A stretch of 64,000 nucleotides of DNA from Aequitasia blattaphilus (GCF_024721305.1 NZ_JAMXOD010000012.1:47912-111911); one strand, 5' to 3'. Shown: positions 9,283 through 18,609, counted from the first letter of the stretch. Notes: generated from the sequence alone by a model not told the origin. Numbers and translations are program-made.

Positions 9283-9957
9283 ATGGAACAGTACAAAAAA
9301 GAGTTTATTGAGTTTATGATTGATTGTGAAGTTTTAAAATTTGGAGACTTTGTGACGAAAAGCGGAAGAAACACACCATTTTTTGTTAATACAGGTTTCT
9401 ATCGTACCGGAAGTCAGCTGAGGAAGCTGGGTGAATTTTATGCAAAGGCAATTGAAGGCAAATTTGGATTTGAATTTGATATTCTGTTTGGACCAGCTTA
9501 CAAAGGTATTCCCCTAAGTGTTGCAGCTACGATGGCAATTAGTGAACAGTATAACAAAGACATTGGATATTGCTCAAATAGAAAAGAAGTAAAAGACCAT
9601 GGTGATACAGGAATTTTACTTGGAAGTCCGATTCAGGCAGGAGATAAGGTGGTCATCATAGAAGATGTTACAACAGCAGGAACTTCTATTGGTGAAACAT
9701 TACCGATTATTAACCAGACAAAGGATGTATCGGTTCTTGGGCTTGTAGTATCGGTGGATCGCATGGAAAGAGGACAAGGAGAAAAAAGTGCTCTGTCAGA
9801 AATTGAAGAAAAATACGGTTTAAAAACAACGGCTATTGTCACCATGGAAGAGGTCGTAGAGCATCTATACAATAAACCTTACAAAGGAAACGTAATTATT
9901 GATGACCAGCTAAAAGAAGCAATTGATGCTTATTATGAAATTTACGGTGTGAAATAA
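9283..9957 (+). CDS. pyrE: Orotate phosphoribosyltransferase
   Basis: A 224-residue type I phosphoribosyltransferase joining orotate and PRPP to make OMP. The PRPP-binding motif VVIIEDVTTAGTS is near residue 123 and the substrate loop contains SNRKEVKDHG. It lies 9 nt after pyrD and completes the five-gene pyrimidine operon; pyrB/pyrI and carAB are not in the window. Confidence 0.95.
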   Translation: MEQYKKEFIEFMIDCEVLKFGDFVTKSGRNTPFFVNTGFYRTGSQLRKLGEFYAKAIEGKFGFEFDILFGPAYKGIPLSVAATMAISEQYNKDIGYCSNRKEVKDHGDTGILLGSPIQAGDKVVIIEDVTTAGTSIGETLPIINQTKDVSVLGLVVSVDRMERGQGEKSALSEIEEKYGLKTTAIVTMEEVVEHLYNKPYKGNVIIDDQLKEAIDAYYEIYGVK

Positions 9958-9970
9958 AGAAGGTGTAAAA

Positions 9971-10435
9971 TTGAAATCAAAGAAAAATACTTGGATTCGG
10001 GCGCTTGGAAAAGTACTCTTTATTCTGTATGTGTCTTTTATTATATATTTTCTCCTTTTTTCAGATCTTTATGGACGAGTACATACAGACGGATATAGCT
10101 ATAATTTTATTCCTTTAAAAGAGATAAAACGATTCTGGATTTATCGTAACGAATTAGGGTTTTATGCTACGTTTACGAATCTTGCAGGTAACATTTTGAT
10201 TTTTTTACCTTTTGGTTTTTTTCTTCCAATGGCAAGCAGATACAGAAGTTTTTTGATAACGTTGCTTTATAGCTTTTTGCTGAGTCTTTGCATTGAAACT
10301 TTGCAATTATTAACGATGATTGGAAGCTTTGATGTAGATGATTTGATGCTAAACACCCTTGGAGGCATGCTGGGATATTTGATCTATGCTGTAATATCTT
10401 TTTTTAGGAGGAACCATGTTTACAAGAAAAAGTAA
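9971..10435 (+). CDS. VanZ-like membrane protein
   Basis: A 154-residue protein with about four hydrophobic segments and the VanZ-family signature region (NLAGNILIFLPFGFFLP, then SLCIETLQLL and FDVDDLMLNTLGGMLGY). The family is named for a teicoplanin-resistance accessory protein, but most members have no known role and nothing here points to glycopeptide resistance. The TTG start at 9971 follows AAGGTG. Only 13 nt separates it from pyrE, so it may be read with the pyr operon. Confidence 0.8.
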   Translation: MKSKKNTWIRALGKVLFILYVSFIIYFLLFSDLYGRVHTDGYSYNFIPLKEIKRFWIYRNELGFYATFTNLAGNILIFLPFGFFLPMASRYRSFLITLLYSFLLSLCIETLQLLTMIGSFDVDDLMLNTLGGMLGYLIYAVISFFRRNHVYKKK

Positions 10436-10763
10436 AAAAGAGAAAAAATTAGTCCGTACCAAATTTGGGCAGGAAAAAATAGGACACGCCAGAGGAGGGC
10501 TGAAATCAATGATTTTGGCCGTCCTTGTTCTTGTTATGCTCTTGCTTCTTTTGCTGGCTGCTTTCATGAACGAGGGAAGAATCAGTCTTTATGCAGGACT
10601 TTTATGTATTGTTATGGGATATATGGATATAAAAGGTATTTATTATGGTGTTCTGGGATTTAAAGAAAGAAATAAGAGATATTTTTGGTGCAAGGCAGGT
10701 ATTGGAGCGAACAGCGGTATACTCCTTTGCCTGGTACTTCTCTTTATAAGGGGGTTGATATAA
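10416..10763 (+). CDS. Small membrane protein of unknown function (DUF6142-like)
   Basis: A 115-residue protein: basic N-terminus (~28 residues) and three hydrophobic segments (about 30-48, 56-75, 92-113). It resembles the DUF6142 group of Clostridia from memory. AGGAGG precedes the ATG, which lies 20 nt inside the VanZ-like gene, and the M29-like gene starts one base after its stop, so the three are probably co-translated. No catalytic motif is visible. Confidence 0.65.
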   Translation: MFTRKSKKEKKLVRTKFGQEKIGHARGGLKSMILAVLVLVMLLLLLLAAFMNEGRISLYAGLLCIVMGYMDIKGIYYGVLGFKERNKRYFWCKAGIGANSGILLCLVLLFIRGLI

Positions 10764-10764
10764 G

Positions 10765-12750
10765 ATGTACGAAGAACGTTATCGAATCGCAAAAGAAAGA
10801 TTACTTGAAATAAAAGAACATTCAGAGACAAGAGAACAATACAAAGAGTATTTCTCGAAGCTGTGCAGCTTTTTGCTGAAACTGGATGAGATTTGTGTGC
10901 TGGTTATAAAGAATCAATATAAAAATCTGAGTCAGGAAGCAAAGGTGGCTGACAATGATATGCTTTATAGAGACCTTTTAAAAGAAAATTATGAGAAGTG
11001 CTATGGAAATCCATCTTATAGCAAGGCGTGTTTTGGAGAAGAATTACAGAAAGCAATGACTTTTTTATATCATGAAGTCAGACGAGGCATTTCATGTGCA
11101 TTTCATGGGAAAAATGAAGAGCTGTTGATTAGAATGGAGCTTTTTTTAGAGATATACTCCTTGTTTTCCTGGCATGAAGAAGATTATGAAAAACTAAAAG
11201 ATATTCTTTACTGGTACGAAAAGGATTACTGTGAAATTTTTGTTCGGGAAAGAGTTGAGAATCAGCTGCTGCCTGACAAAGGGAAGGCAATGGAGATTGT
11301 AGAAGGGGTAGCGTCGGGAGAATTAGAAGCCTTATATTTATATGGAGAGTATATAGGAGAAAATGAAAGAAAGGTTGCCGAATTTTTACAGCAGCAAGAT
11401 GAAGAAGTCATTAGCAGAATGGCTGAGAGCTATGTGGAAGGATTCCGGAAGGGATTTGAGTTGGGAAGGAAGGATTTATCCATCAAAGACCGGGTGAATA
11501 TTCGCTATCCGATTGGTTTTGAACGAGTGGTTTCAAGGGCAGTGGATAAATTTAAGAAAATGGGATTAAAATCTATCCTGTTATACAGCGGAAGCCGGAC
11601 AAATCCTCAGTACGATTTTGATCACAAGGAGGACGGAGCCCTTGTTATGGACAGAGCCTATAAGAATCGTGAGCTAGAGGTACTAGAGGGAAGCTATGGG
11701 GCTTTAAAGGAAGAAGCGAGGCTCTTAGCCGGTCCAGCTGTTATTGAAACCTTTGGTGAGGAACCCTTTGAACCAAGTCAAAAAGAGAGTGCTATCCGAT
11801 ATACAAAAGAGCAGGAAATGCTGAAAATCGAATACGATATGAAGGCAAGACAGGTGGTCAATCGATTTGTTCCAGGAGAAGAAAGAAGCTTTACAATTGT
11901 TGCTTATCCAATACCAGAAATTGGAAAAGACTTTCAGGAAATATTTTCAGAGATTATTAAAATAAACACTTTGGATTACGATGTATATCTGGAACTACAG
12001 CAAAGAATTATTGATGTATTGGATTTGGGAGACTACGTTCATGTTTTGGGGTGCGGAGAGAATCAGACAGATATTAAAATTAAGTTATACGAGCTGGAAA
12101 ACGAGGAGCAAACAAGCTTTGAAAATTGTGTTGCTGATGTGAATATCCCGGTGGGAGAGGTCTTTACCAGTCCGGTTTTGGAAGGAACCCAAGGAAAGCT
12201 TCATGTTAAAAAAGCGTATTTAAACGGTTTATTGTTTAAAGAATTAATCCTAAGCTTTGAAGATGGAAAAGTAGTGGATTATAGCTGTGAAAATTTTGAG
12301 ACTAAGGAAGATAACCAGAAGTTTATTGAAAGCAATTTGTTCCACTATAAAGAACATCTCCCTATGGGGGAGTTTGCTATTGGAACAAACACATTGGCCT
12401 ATAAGATGGCACGAAAATATGAAATAGAAGATAAGCTTCCAGTTCTTATTGCAGAAAAAACAGGGACACATTTTGCAATTGGTGATACGTGTTATAGCTG
12501 GAGCGAGGACGTAAGGGTCTTTAATCCAAATGGAAAAGAAATCGTGGCAAAGGAGAACAGCATCTCAAAAAATCGAAAGGATGATGTGAAAAATGCGTAC
12601 TACAATCTCCACACAGATATCACGATTCCCTACGATGAACTAGGTGGAATTAAAGTTTATAAAAAGAATCAAGAAAGTGTTGATATATTCAGAGAAGGTG
12701 AATTTGTGCTGCCAAATATGGAGATTCTAAATACTCCATTGAAAAAGTAG
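10765..12750 (+). CDS. M29-like aminopeptidase with a long N-terminal extension
   Basis: A 661-residue soluble protein. The C-terminal ~400 residues carry the M29 (AmpS/thermophilic aminopeptidase) metal-ligand pattern: Glu in VGEVFTSPV, Glu in MGEFAIGTN, His in KTGTHFAIGD followed by Tyr, and a His-x-Asp pair in LHTDITI. M29 enzymes are two-metal aminopeptidases of ~410 residues, so ~200-250 N-terminal residues here are extra; they are acidic, helical-looking and unrecognised. It follows the small membrane protein by one base. Peptidase activity is inferred from motifs only. Confidence 0.7.
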   Translation: MYEERYRIAKERLLEIKEHSETREQYKEYFSKLCSFLLKLDEICVLVIKNQYKNLSQEAKVADNDMLYRDLLKENYEKCYGNPSYSKACFGEELQKAMTFLYHEVRRGISCAFHGKNEELLIRMELFLEIYSLFSWHEEDYEKLKDILYWYEKDYCEIFVRERVENQLLPDKGKAMEIVEGVASGELEALYLYGEYIGENERKVAEFLQQQDEEVISRMAESYVEGFRKGFELGRKDLSIKDRVNIRYPIGFERVVSRAVDKFKKMGLKSILLYSGSRTNPQYDFDHKEDGALVMDRAYKNRELEVLEGSYGALKEEARLLAGPAVIETFGEEPFEPSQKESAIRYTKEQEMLKIEYDMKARQVVNRFVPGEERSFTIVAYPIPEIGKDFQEIFSEIIKINTLDYDVYLELQQRIIDVLDLGDYVHVLGCGENQTDIKIKLYELENEEQTSFENCVADVNIPVGEVFTSPVLEGTQGKLHVKKAYLNGLLFKELILSFEDGKVVDYSCENFETKEDNQKFIESNLFHYKEHLPMGEFAIGTNTLAYKMARKYEIEDKLPVLIAEKTGTHFAIGDTCYSWSEDVRVFNPNGKEIVAKENSISKNRKDDVKNAYYNLHTDITIPYDELGGIKVYKKNQESVDIFREGEFVLPNMEILNTPLKK

Positions 12751-12813
12751 GGCAAATAAGATATTATTTATTAGATGGTAAAGAAAAGTTTTACAGGAAA
12801 AAGGAGATAAAAA

Positions 12814-13326
12814 ATGCCAAAAGTAGGAATAGTCATGGGCAGCGATTCAGACATGAAGACAATGTCAAAGGCTGCAGATATGTTGGAAAAGCTAGGTGTA
12901 GAATATGAAATGACCGTAATTTCCGCGCACCGTATGCCGGATGTGTTTTTTGATTATGCAAAATCTGCTGAAGAGAAAGATTTTAAAGTTATTATTGCCG
13001 GAGCGGGAATGGCAGCTCATTTACCGGGGATGTGTGCAGCAATTTTTCCGTTGCCGGTTATAGGAGTACCTTTATCTTCAAAGAATTTGGATGGAGTCGA
13101 TGCTCTGTATTCGATCGTACAGATGCCACCGGGAATTCCAGTTGCCACAGTAGCAATTGATGGAGCGGCAAATGCAGGGATTTTGGCGGCGAAAATTTTA
13201 TCTGTTTCTAATCCAGAGCTTTTAGAGCGTTTAAAAGAGTACTCCAAAGAAATGAAAGATGCTGTTTCTAAGAAAGCGGAGAAGTTGGATCAAGTAGGTT
13301 ATAAAAGATACATAGAGGAAATGTAA
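12814..13326 (+). CDS. purE: N5-carboxyaminoimidazole ribonucleotide mutase
   Basis: A 170-residue class I PurE, converting N5-CAIR to CAIR in purine synthesis. The signatures are GIVMGSDSDMKTM at the N-terminus, SAHRMPD near residue 40 (catalytic His) and AGMAAHLPG near residue 68. It starts purE-M-N-D. The 63-nt gap after the M29-like gene has no recognisable PurR box or riboswitch. Confidence 0.95.
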   Translation: MPKVGIVMGSDSDMKTMSKAADMLEKLGVEYEMTVISAHRMPDVFFDYAKSAEEKDFKVIIAGAGMAAHLPGMCAAIFPLPVIGVPLSSKNLDGVDALYSIVQMPPGIPVATVAIDGAANAGILAAKILSVSNPELLERLKEYSKEMKDAVSKKAEKLDQVGYKRYIEEM

Positions 13327-13337
13327 AAGGAGAAGTT

Positions 13338-14363
13338 ATGGATTATAAAAAGGCAGGAGTCGACATAGAAGCAGGATATCAATCGGTAGAACTTATGAAG
13401 AAGCATGTAAAGGAAACCATGCGTAAAGAAGTGCTCACAAATATCGGAGGGTTCTCAGGTGCATTTTCAATGGAAGCATTCAAGAACATGGAAAAACCAA
13501 CATTGGTATCTGGTACAGACGGCGTGGGTACAAAGTTAAAATTGGCATTTTTGATGGATAAGCATGACACCATTGGTGTTGATTGTGTTGCAATGTGCGT
13601 GAATGATATAGCGTGTGCTGGAGGAGAACCATTATTCTTCTTGGATTACATTGCATGCGGGAAAAACTTCCCGGAAAAAATTGCAACAATCGTTAGTGGT
13701 GTTGCTGATGGATGTAAACAATCAAATGCAGCCTTAATCGGTGGAGAAACTGCTGAAATGCCTGGGTTTTATCCAGAGGATGAATATGATTTAGCTGGTT
13801 TTGCAGTTGGTGTGGTAGATGAAAAAGATTTGATTACAGGAAAAACAATAGCAGAAGGTGATGTGTTAATTGGAATTGCTTCATCTGGTGTCCACAGTAA
13901 TGGTTTTTCTCTTGTGAGAAGTATTTTTGATATGACAAAAGAGTCTTTGAATACTTACTATGACCAGTTGGGATCTACTTTAGGAGAAGCGTTGATAGCG
14001 CCAACAAAGATTTATGTAAAAGCATTGCGCGCAGTAAAAGAGGCGGGCGTAACAATTAAAGGATGCAGCCACATTACAGGTGGTGGCTTTTACGAAAATA
14101 TTCCCCGGATGCTGCCGGAAGGAGTTCACGCTGTTGTTGAAAAGAATAGTTATGAAATTCCGGCTATTTTTAAACTTCTTATGGAAAAAGGCCAAGTAAA
14201 GGAAGAGGATATGTATAACACCTTTAACATGGGTATCGGTATGATGCTGGCAATTTCCCCAGAAGATAAAGAAAAAACAATTGCAGCATTAAAGGCTTCT
14301 GGTGAAGAGGTATTTGTAGTTGGAAAAGTGCAAAACGGAGACAAAGGGGTTACGCTATGCTAA
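13338..14363 (+). CDS. purM: Phosphoribosylformylglycinamidine cyclo-ligase (AIR synthetase)
   Basis: A 341-residue ATP-dependent enzyme closing the imidazole ring. The family motifs are SGTDGVGTKLKLA near residue 58, GGETAEMPGFY near residue 135 and HITGGGFYENIPR near residue 245. It follows purE by 11 nt and overlaps the start of purN by 7 nt. Confidence 0.95.
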   Translation: MDYKKAGVDIEAGYQSVELMKKHVKETMRKEVLTNIGGFSGAFSMEAFKNMEKPTLVSGTDGVGTKLKLAFLMDKHDTIGVDCVAMCVNDIACAGGEPLFFLDYIACGKNFPEKIATIVSGVADGCKQSNAALIGGETAEMPGFYPEDEYDLAGFAVGVVDEKDLITGKTIAEGDVLIGIASSGVHSNGFSLVRSIFDMTKESLNTYYDQLGSTLGEALIAPTKIYVKALRAVKEAGVTIKGCSHITGGGFYENIPRMLPEGVHAVVEKNSYEIPAIFKLLMEKGQVKEEDMYNTFNMGIGMMLAISPEDKEKTIAALKASGEEVFVVGKVQNGDKGVTLC

Positions 14364-14983
14364 AAATAGTAGTATTGGTTTCTGGTGGAGGAACGAATCT
14401 ACAGGCGATTATTGATCAAATTGATGAAGGAAAAATTACAAACACAGAGATAGCAGGAGTTATCAGCAACAATAAAAATGCTTATGCATTGACCCGTGCT
14501 AAAAATCATGGGATTAATCATGTATGTGTTTCTCCAAAGGATTATGCAACACGGGATGAATTCAATCAGGAATTTTTGAAAACTATGGATGATATGAATC
14601 CGGATTTGGTTATATTGGCTGGTTTTTTAGTGGTGATTCCTCCTCAAATGATTCAGAAGTACGAGAATCGTATTATCAATATTCACCCATCTTTGATTCC
14701 ATCCTTTGCAGGAAAAGGCTTTTATGGTTTAAAAGTGCATGAAAAAGCGTTGGAGCGAGGAGTTAAAGTAGTAGGTGCGACGGTCCATTTTGTGGATGAA
14801 GGAACGGATACAGGGCCAATTATTTTGCAGAAGGCTGTGGAAGTAAAGCAAGGTGACACTCCGGAAGTCCTTCAGCAAAGGGTAATGGAAGAGGCAGAGT
14901 GGGTTATTTTACCAAGAGCCATTGATTTGATTGCAAATGGGAAAGTGAAGATAAAAGACGGCAAAGTGTGGATTCAGGAGTAA
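14357..14983 (+). CDS. purN: Phosphoribosylglycinamide formyltransferase
   Basis: A 208-residue 10-formyl-THF-dependent enzyme formylating GAR. The catalytic Asn-His pair is in NIHPSLIPSF near residue 110 and the Asp in VDEGTDTGPII near residue 145. It begins inside purM, indicating coupled translation. Confidence 0.95.
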   Translation: MLKIVVLVSGGGTNLQAIIDQIDEGKITNTEIAGVISNNKNAYALTRAKNHGINHVCVSPKDYATRDEFNQEFLKTMDDMNPDLVILAGFLVVIPPQMIQKYENRIINIHPSLIPSFAGKGFYGLKVHEKALERGVKVVGATVHFVDEGTDTGPIILQKAVEVKQGDTPEVLQQRVMEEAEWVILPRAIDLIANGKVKIKDGKVWIQE

Positions 14984-14994
14984 AGGAGATTGGG

Positions 14995-16266
14995 ATGAAA
15001 GTATTAATTGTAGGCGGCGGAGGCAGAGAACATGCAATCGCTTATTGTGTCAATAAAAGTAGTCAGGTAGATAAATTATACTGTGTTCCGGGAAATGCAG
15101 GAATTGCCGAATATGCAATATGTGAGCCAATTGGTGCGATGGAATTTGATAAGATACTTGCTTTTGCAAAAGAGAAAGAAATTGATCTTGTGATTGTAGG
15201 AATGGATGACCCATTGGTAGGTGGTTTAGTAGACGTATTGGAAGATGCAGGAATTAAGACATTCGGTCCAAGAAGAAACGCTGCAATCTTAGAGGGGTCA
15301 AAGGCCTTTTCAAAAGATTTGATGAAAAAGTACAATATTCCTACAGCTGGATACGAAAACTTTACAGATGCAAAAAAAGCATATGCGTATCTGGAAACAG
15401 CGAAATTCCCTATCGTATTAAAGGCAGACGGTCTTGCCCTTGGGAAAGGGGTTTTGATTTGCCAGACATTGGAAGAAGCAAAAGCTGGTGTAAAGGAAAT
15501 TATGGAGGATAAAAAATTCGGAGATGCCGGAAATGAAATGGTTATTGAAGAGTTTATGACTGGAAGAGAAGTTTCAGTCTTGTCCTTTGTGGATGGAAAT
15601 ACAATTAAAACCATGAGTTCGGCTCAGGATCATAAGAGAGCAGGAGATGGGGATACAGGATTGAATACAGGAGGAATGGGAACATTTTGTCCAAGTCCGT
15701 TCTATACCAAAGAAGTAGAAGAGTTCTGCAACCAGTACGTCTATCAGGCAACTGTGGATGCTATGAAGGCAGAAGGGAGACCTTTTAAAGGAGTTATTTT
15801 CTTTGGTTTGATGCTGACTCCAGAAGGGGTAAAAGTTTTAGAGTATAATGCAAGATTTGGAGATCCGGAAGCCCAGGTTGTTCTGCCACGAATGAAAAAT
15901 GATATTGTTGATGTAATGATGGCTTGCATTAACGGAACATTAGATCAAATTGATTTGGAGTTTGAAGACAATGCTGCCGTATGCGTTGTGCTGGCATCAG
16001 ACGGATATCCGGTTTCCTACGAAAAAGGCTTTGAGATTACAGGGCTGGATGAATTCAAAAAACAGGAAGGATATTACTGTTTCCATGCAGGAACTTCCTT
16101 TGACAATGGAAAAATTGTCACAAATGGTGGAAGGGTTCTTGGTGTTACTGCAAAAGGTGCAAACCTGAAAGAAGCCCGGGAGAATGCCTATAAAGCAACA
16201 GAGTGGGTGAAATTTGAGAATAAATATATGCGGAAGGATATTGGAAAAGCAATCGATGAAGCATAA
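14995..16266 (+). CDS. purD: Phosphoribosylamine-glycine ligase
   Basis: A 423-residue ATP-grasp enzyme joining phosphoribosylamine and glycine. The N-terminus MKVLIVGGGGREHA is diagnostic; KADGLALGKGV and EYNARFGDPEAQ mark the ATP-grasp core. The ATG at 14995 has AAGGAG nearby and gives the canonical start; an in-frame ATG at 14968 lies within purN. Last gene of the operon before a strong terminator. Confidence 0.95.
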   Translation: MKVLIVGGGGREHAIAYCVNKSSQVDKLYCVPGNAGIAEYAICEPIGAMEFDKILAFAKEKEIDLVIVGMDDPLVGGLVDVLEDAGIKTFGPRRNAAILEGSKAFSKDLMKKYNIPTAGYENFTDAKKAYAYLETAKFPIVLKADGLALGKGVLICQTLEEAKAGVKEIMEDKKFGDAGNEMVIEEFMTGREVSVLSFVDGNTIKTMSSAQDHKRAGDGDTGLNTGGMGTFCPSPFYTKEVEEFCNQYVYQATVDAMKAEGRPFKGVIFFGLMLTPEGVKVLEYNARFGDPEAQVVLPRMKNDIVDVMMACINGTLDQIDLEFEDNAAVCVVLASDGYPVSYEKGFEITGLDEFKKQEGYYCFHAGTSFDNGKIVTNGGRVLGVTAKGANLKEARENAYKATEWVKFENKYMRKDIGKAIDEA

Positions 16267-16274
16267 AAAATAGC

Positions 16275-16329
16275 AAAGATGTCATAAAACCTCCTATTTA
16301 AAATAGAAAAGTTTTGTGACATCTTTTTT
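16275..16329. terminator. Bidirectional terminator between purD and the RpiR-type gene
   Basis: A 16-bp stem (AAAGATGTCATAAAAC with GTTTTGTGACATCTTT, one G-T pair) closes a ~20-nt loop and ends in T6 on the + strand. It stands between convergent genes, and the left arm is A-rich enough to serve the - strand too. Confidence 0.88.
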
Positions 16330-16338
16330 GAATGAGGT

Positions 16339-17196
16339 TTAGAAATTACCGGTTTCTTCCATGTAGCGGTCTATGAGCTCGAGGCGTTTTTCGATACCTT
16401 CTACTTTACGGCTGATGGCGTCCAATAGAATTTCTGTGACAAACTGAGCACCAACTAGAGAATTGAAAAAAGTGTCACCATCACAAGGAGCACGTAATAA
16501 ATGGGTTGCATAACTTGCAAGGGAGGCACTGGGTTTGTCGGTGATAACAATGATTTTTGCACCAATATCATAAGCCATTTGTACCGCTAATTTGTCCGTT
16601 AATGAATAACGGGGAAAGCTAAAGGCAATTACACAGTCCTCTTTTGAAATATTACTTAAACAGTCCAAAGAACCTGCAGAAGGAGACATTGTCCCTTCGA
16701 CACCGGGCAGCATATGTTTTAAGTAAAGAAGAGAAAAGTCACCCAGGCCAGTATTTCCTCGGGAGGCAACGATGTATTTTCTATTGCATGCAATGATATC
16801 ATCAGCAGCTTTTTCAATAATGGCAGCTGTATTTTCGGCAAAAACATTTTCCAAATTACGTAAAGTGTTTTTAAAGTGATTCGGAATATAGGCCGTATCA
16901 GCACCGTGTTTTGATCTTTCAATAATTCTTTGAGCCGGATTCGTAATCGAGTTGGAAATACTGGACACTCTCTTTTGGTAGTCCGTTCTTAAAAACTTTT
17001 GGAAATCGCTGTATCCGGCGAAACCAAGAGAGCGGCTAAAACGAATAACCGAGGACTCGCTGACGCCTAATTTTAAAGCAATTTCCGTAGAGGTCATAAA
17101 GCAGGCTTTTCCAGAATGATCTAAAATAAATTCGGAAATCACATTTTGTGTTTTGGTTAGATTAGCTTTGTTAATTAATTCTCTTAATGCACTCAT
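16339..17196 (-). CDS. RpiR/MurR-family transcriptional regulator
   Basis: A 285-residue regulator: N-terminal HTH_6 domain (about 1-77, with LGVSESSVIRFSRSLGFAGY) and a C-terminal SIS sugar-phosphate-binding domain (about 120-260, containing ASRGNTGLGDFS and AFSFPRYS). Such proteins sense phosphosugars and repress or activate nearby genes. AGGAG sits upstream of the ATG. It is divergent from alanine dehydrogenase across 212 bp that includes a palindrome next to its own start, so control of ald and itself is plausible but unproved. Confidence 0.85.
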   Translation of the reverse strand: MSALRELINKANLTKTQNVISEFILDHSGKACFMTSTEIALKLGVSESSVIRFSRSLGFAGYSDFQKFLRTDYQKRVSSISNSITNPAQRIIERSKHGADTAYIPNHFKNTLRNLENVFAENTAAIIEKAADDIIACNRKYIVASRGNTGLGDFSLLYLKHMLPGVEGTMSPSAGSLDCLSNISKEDCVIAFSFPRYSLTDKLAVQMAYDIGAKIIVITDKPSASLASYATHLLRAPCDGDTFFNSLVGAQFVTEILLDAISRKVEGIEKRLELIDRYMEETGNF

Positions 17197-17213
17197 AATT
17201 CATACTCCTATAA

Positions 17214-17231
17214 TAAACCGGTTTCGGTTTA
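17214..17231. promoter_or_regulatory. Palindrome upstream of the RpiR-type gene, candidate operator
   Basis: TAAACCG-GTTT-CGGTTTA is a perfect 7-bp inverted repeat with a 4-nt spacer, 17 bp upstream of the regulator's ATG in the divergent region. Candidate self-operator. Confidence 0.5.
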
Positions 17232-17262
17232 TGATTGTTAGAAAAACATCAAATTGTCAGAT

Positions 17263-17280
17263 TTGTTAATTTTGTAACTA
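17263..17280. promoter_or_regulatory. Weak Rex-like operator upstream of ald
   Basis: TTGTTAA-TTTT-GTAACTA matches the clostridial Rex pattern TTGTTAA-N4-TTAACAA with one perfect half and 5/7 in the other. AT-rich context makes chance matches likely; weakest of the four sites in the window. Confidence 0.3.
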
Positions 17281-17408
17281 TCATTGATAAATATAATGAT
17301 TTGTGATAGTCTAATTATACAACAAATGAATGTTATTATTCAAGAGGAAACGGAAAAGAATAATAATCGTCATCAATAATGAAACTTTATCATTAGGAGG
17401 GAAAAAAA

Positions 17409-18524
17409 GTGAAAGTTGGATGCGTAAAAGAAATTAAAAACAAAGAATTTCGAGTAGGTTTAACACCAGATGCAGTGAAGGGCTATGTAAATGCCGGTCA
17501 TGATGTGCTTGTTGAAAAAAGTCTTGGTTTAGGTTCAGGATTTACAGATGATGAGTATGTTGCAGCAGGTGCGAAGCTTGCAGATACCGCAAAAGAAGTA
17601 TGGGATAGTGTCGATATGATGGTAAAGGTTAAAGAGCCATTACCAGAGGAATATCAATTCTTTAGAGAAGACTTAATACTTTATACTTATTTACATCTTG
17701 CAGCAGATAAAGCTCAAACAGATGCACTTTTACAGTCAAAGGTCAAGGGAGTTGCATATGAGACTTTAATTGACCGGGCGGGAACCATTCCACTTTTAGC
17801 ACCAATGAGTCAGATAGCAGGAAGATTGAGTGTACAGGAAGGTGCAAAATATCTTGAAAAAATATTTGGTGGTGCAGGAGTACTTCTATCGGGTGTTCCA
17901 GGAACGAAAAAAGGAAAAGTCGTAATCCTTGGCGGTGGAGCAGTAGGAACAAATGCATGTAAGATTGCAGTAGGAATGGGAGCAGATGTAACTATTCTTG
18001 ATATTAATCTTCATAGACTATCCTATCTGGATGATATTTTTGGAGCAAGAATTCAGACGATGGTGTCTACAGATGCAAATATTGAGAATGAGGTAAAGGA
18101 TGCAGACGTTGTTATTGGTGCAGTACTGATACCAGGAAAAGCAGCTCCTAAGATTTTCAAAAAGAAATATTTGAAAGAGATGAAGCCGGGAGCAGTCTTT
18201 GTAGATGTTGCAGTTGACCAGGGTGGTTGTGGTGAGACGACAAGAGTAACCTATCATGATGATCCGATTTTTGAAGTAGATGGAATCGTTCATTACTGTG
18301 TTGGAAATATGCCTGGTGCAGTTCCACGAACATCTACAATAGCATTGAACAATGCAACACTTTCTTATGGACTTAAGATTGCGAACTTGGGTCTGGAGGG
18401 TGCATGTGCTCAGGATGATACAATTTATTCTGCAATTAATACTTACAAAGGAAAACTTACTCACAAAGGCGTGGCAGAAAGCTTTGGCGATTATGAGTAT
18501 GTCGATATTAAAACATTGGTATAG
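17409..18524 (+). CDS. ald: Alanine dehydrogenase
   Basis: A 371-residue NAD-dependent enzyme interconverting L-alanine and pyruvate plus ammonia. N-terminal MKVGCVKEIKNKEFRVGLTP is typical; the dinucleotide fold GGGAVGTNACKIAVGMGADV is near residue 176, and the catalytic region VDVAVDQGGC near residue 265. The GTG start has AGGAGGG 6 nt upstream. It is monocistronic, between the RpiR-type regulator and a terminator. It could dispose of NADH by making alanine or degrade alanine. Confidence 0.94.
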   Translation: MKVGCVKEIKNKEFRVGLTPDAVKGYVNAGHDVLVEKSLGLGSGFTDDEYVAAGAKLADTAKEVWDSVDMMVKVKEPLPEEYQFFREDLILYTYLHLAADKAQTDALLQSKVKGVAYETLIDRAGTIPLLAPMSQIAGRLSVQEGAKYLEKIFGGAGVLLSGVPGTKKGKVVILGGGAVGTNACKIAVGMGADVTILDINLHRLSYLDDIFGARIQTMVSTDANIENEVKDADVVIGAVLIPGKAAPKIFKKKYLKEMKPGAVFVDVAVDQGGCGETTRVTYHDDPIFEVDGIVHYCVGNMPGAVPRTSTIALNNATLSYGLKIANLGLEGACAQDDTIYSAINTYKGKLTHKGVAESFGDYEYVDIKTLV

Positions 18525-18536
18525 TGTATAATGAGG

Positions 18537-18567
18537 AAAACTGTCACAAGATTTGTGGCAGTTTTTT
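18537..18567 (+). terminator. Terminator of ald
   Basis: AAAACTGTCACAA (18537-18549) pairs with TTGTGGCAGTTTT (18553-18565; one G-T) around a 3-nt loop, then Ts. Confidence 0.85.
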
Positions 18568-18609
18568 ATTGCAATTATCTAAAACTTTTCTAAAGAGGTA
18601 AGGGAATTC

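Noticed and set aside
9971-10435. VanZ-like gene as a glycopeptide resistance determinant
   Set aside because: No vanA/H/X or regulator nearby; VanZ-family proteins are common in Firmicutes without resistance.
15063-15614. A 183-codon - strand frame opposite purD
   Set aside because: It lies entirely within purD, has low-complexity Ser/Phe-rich translation and no start signal.
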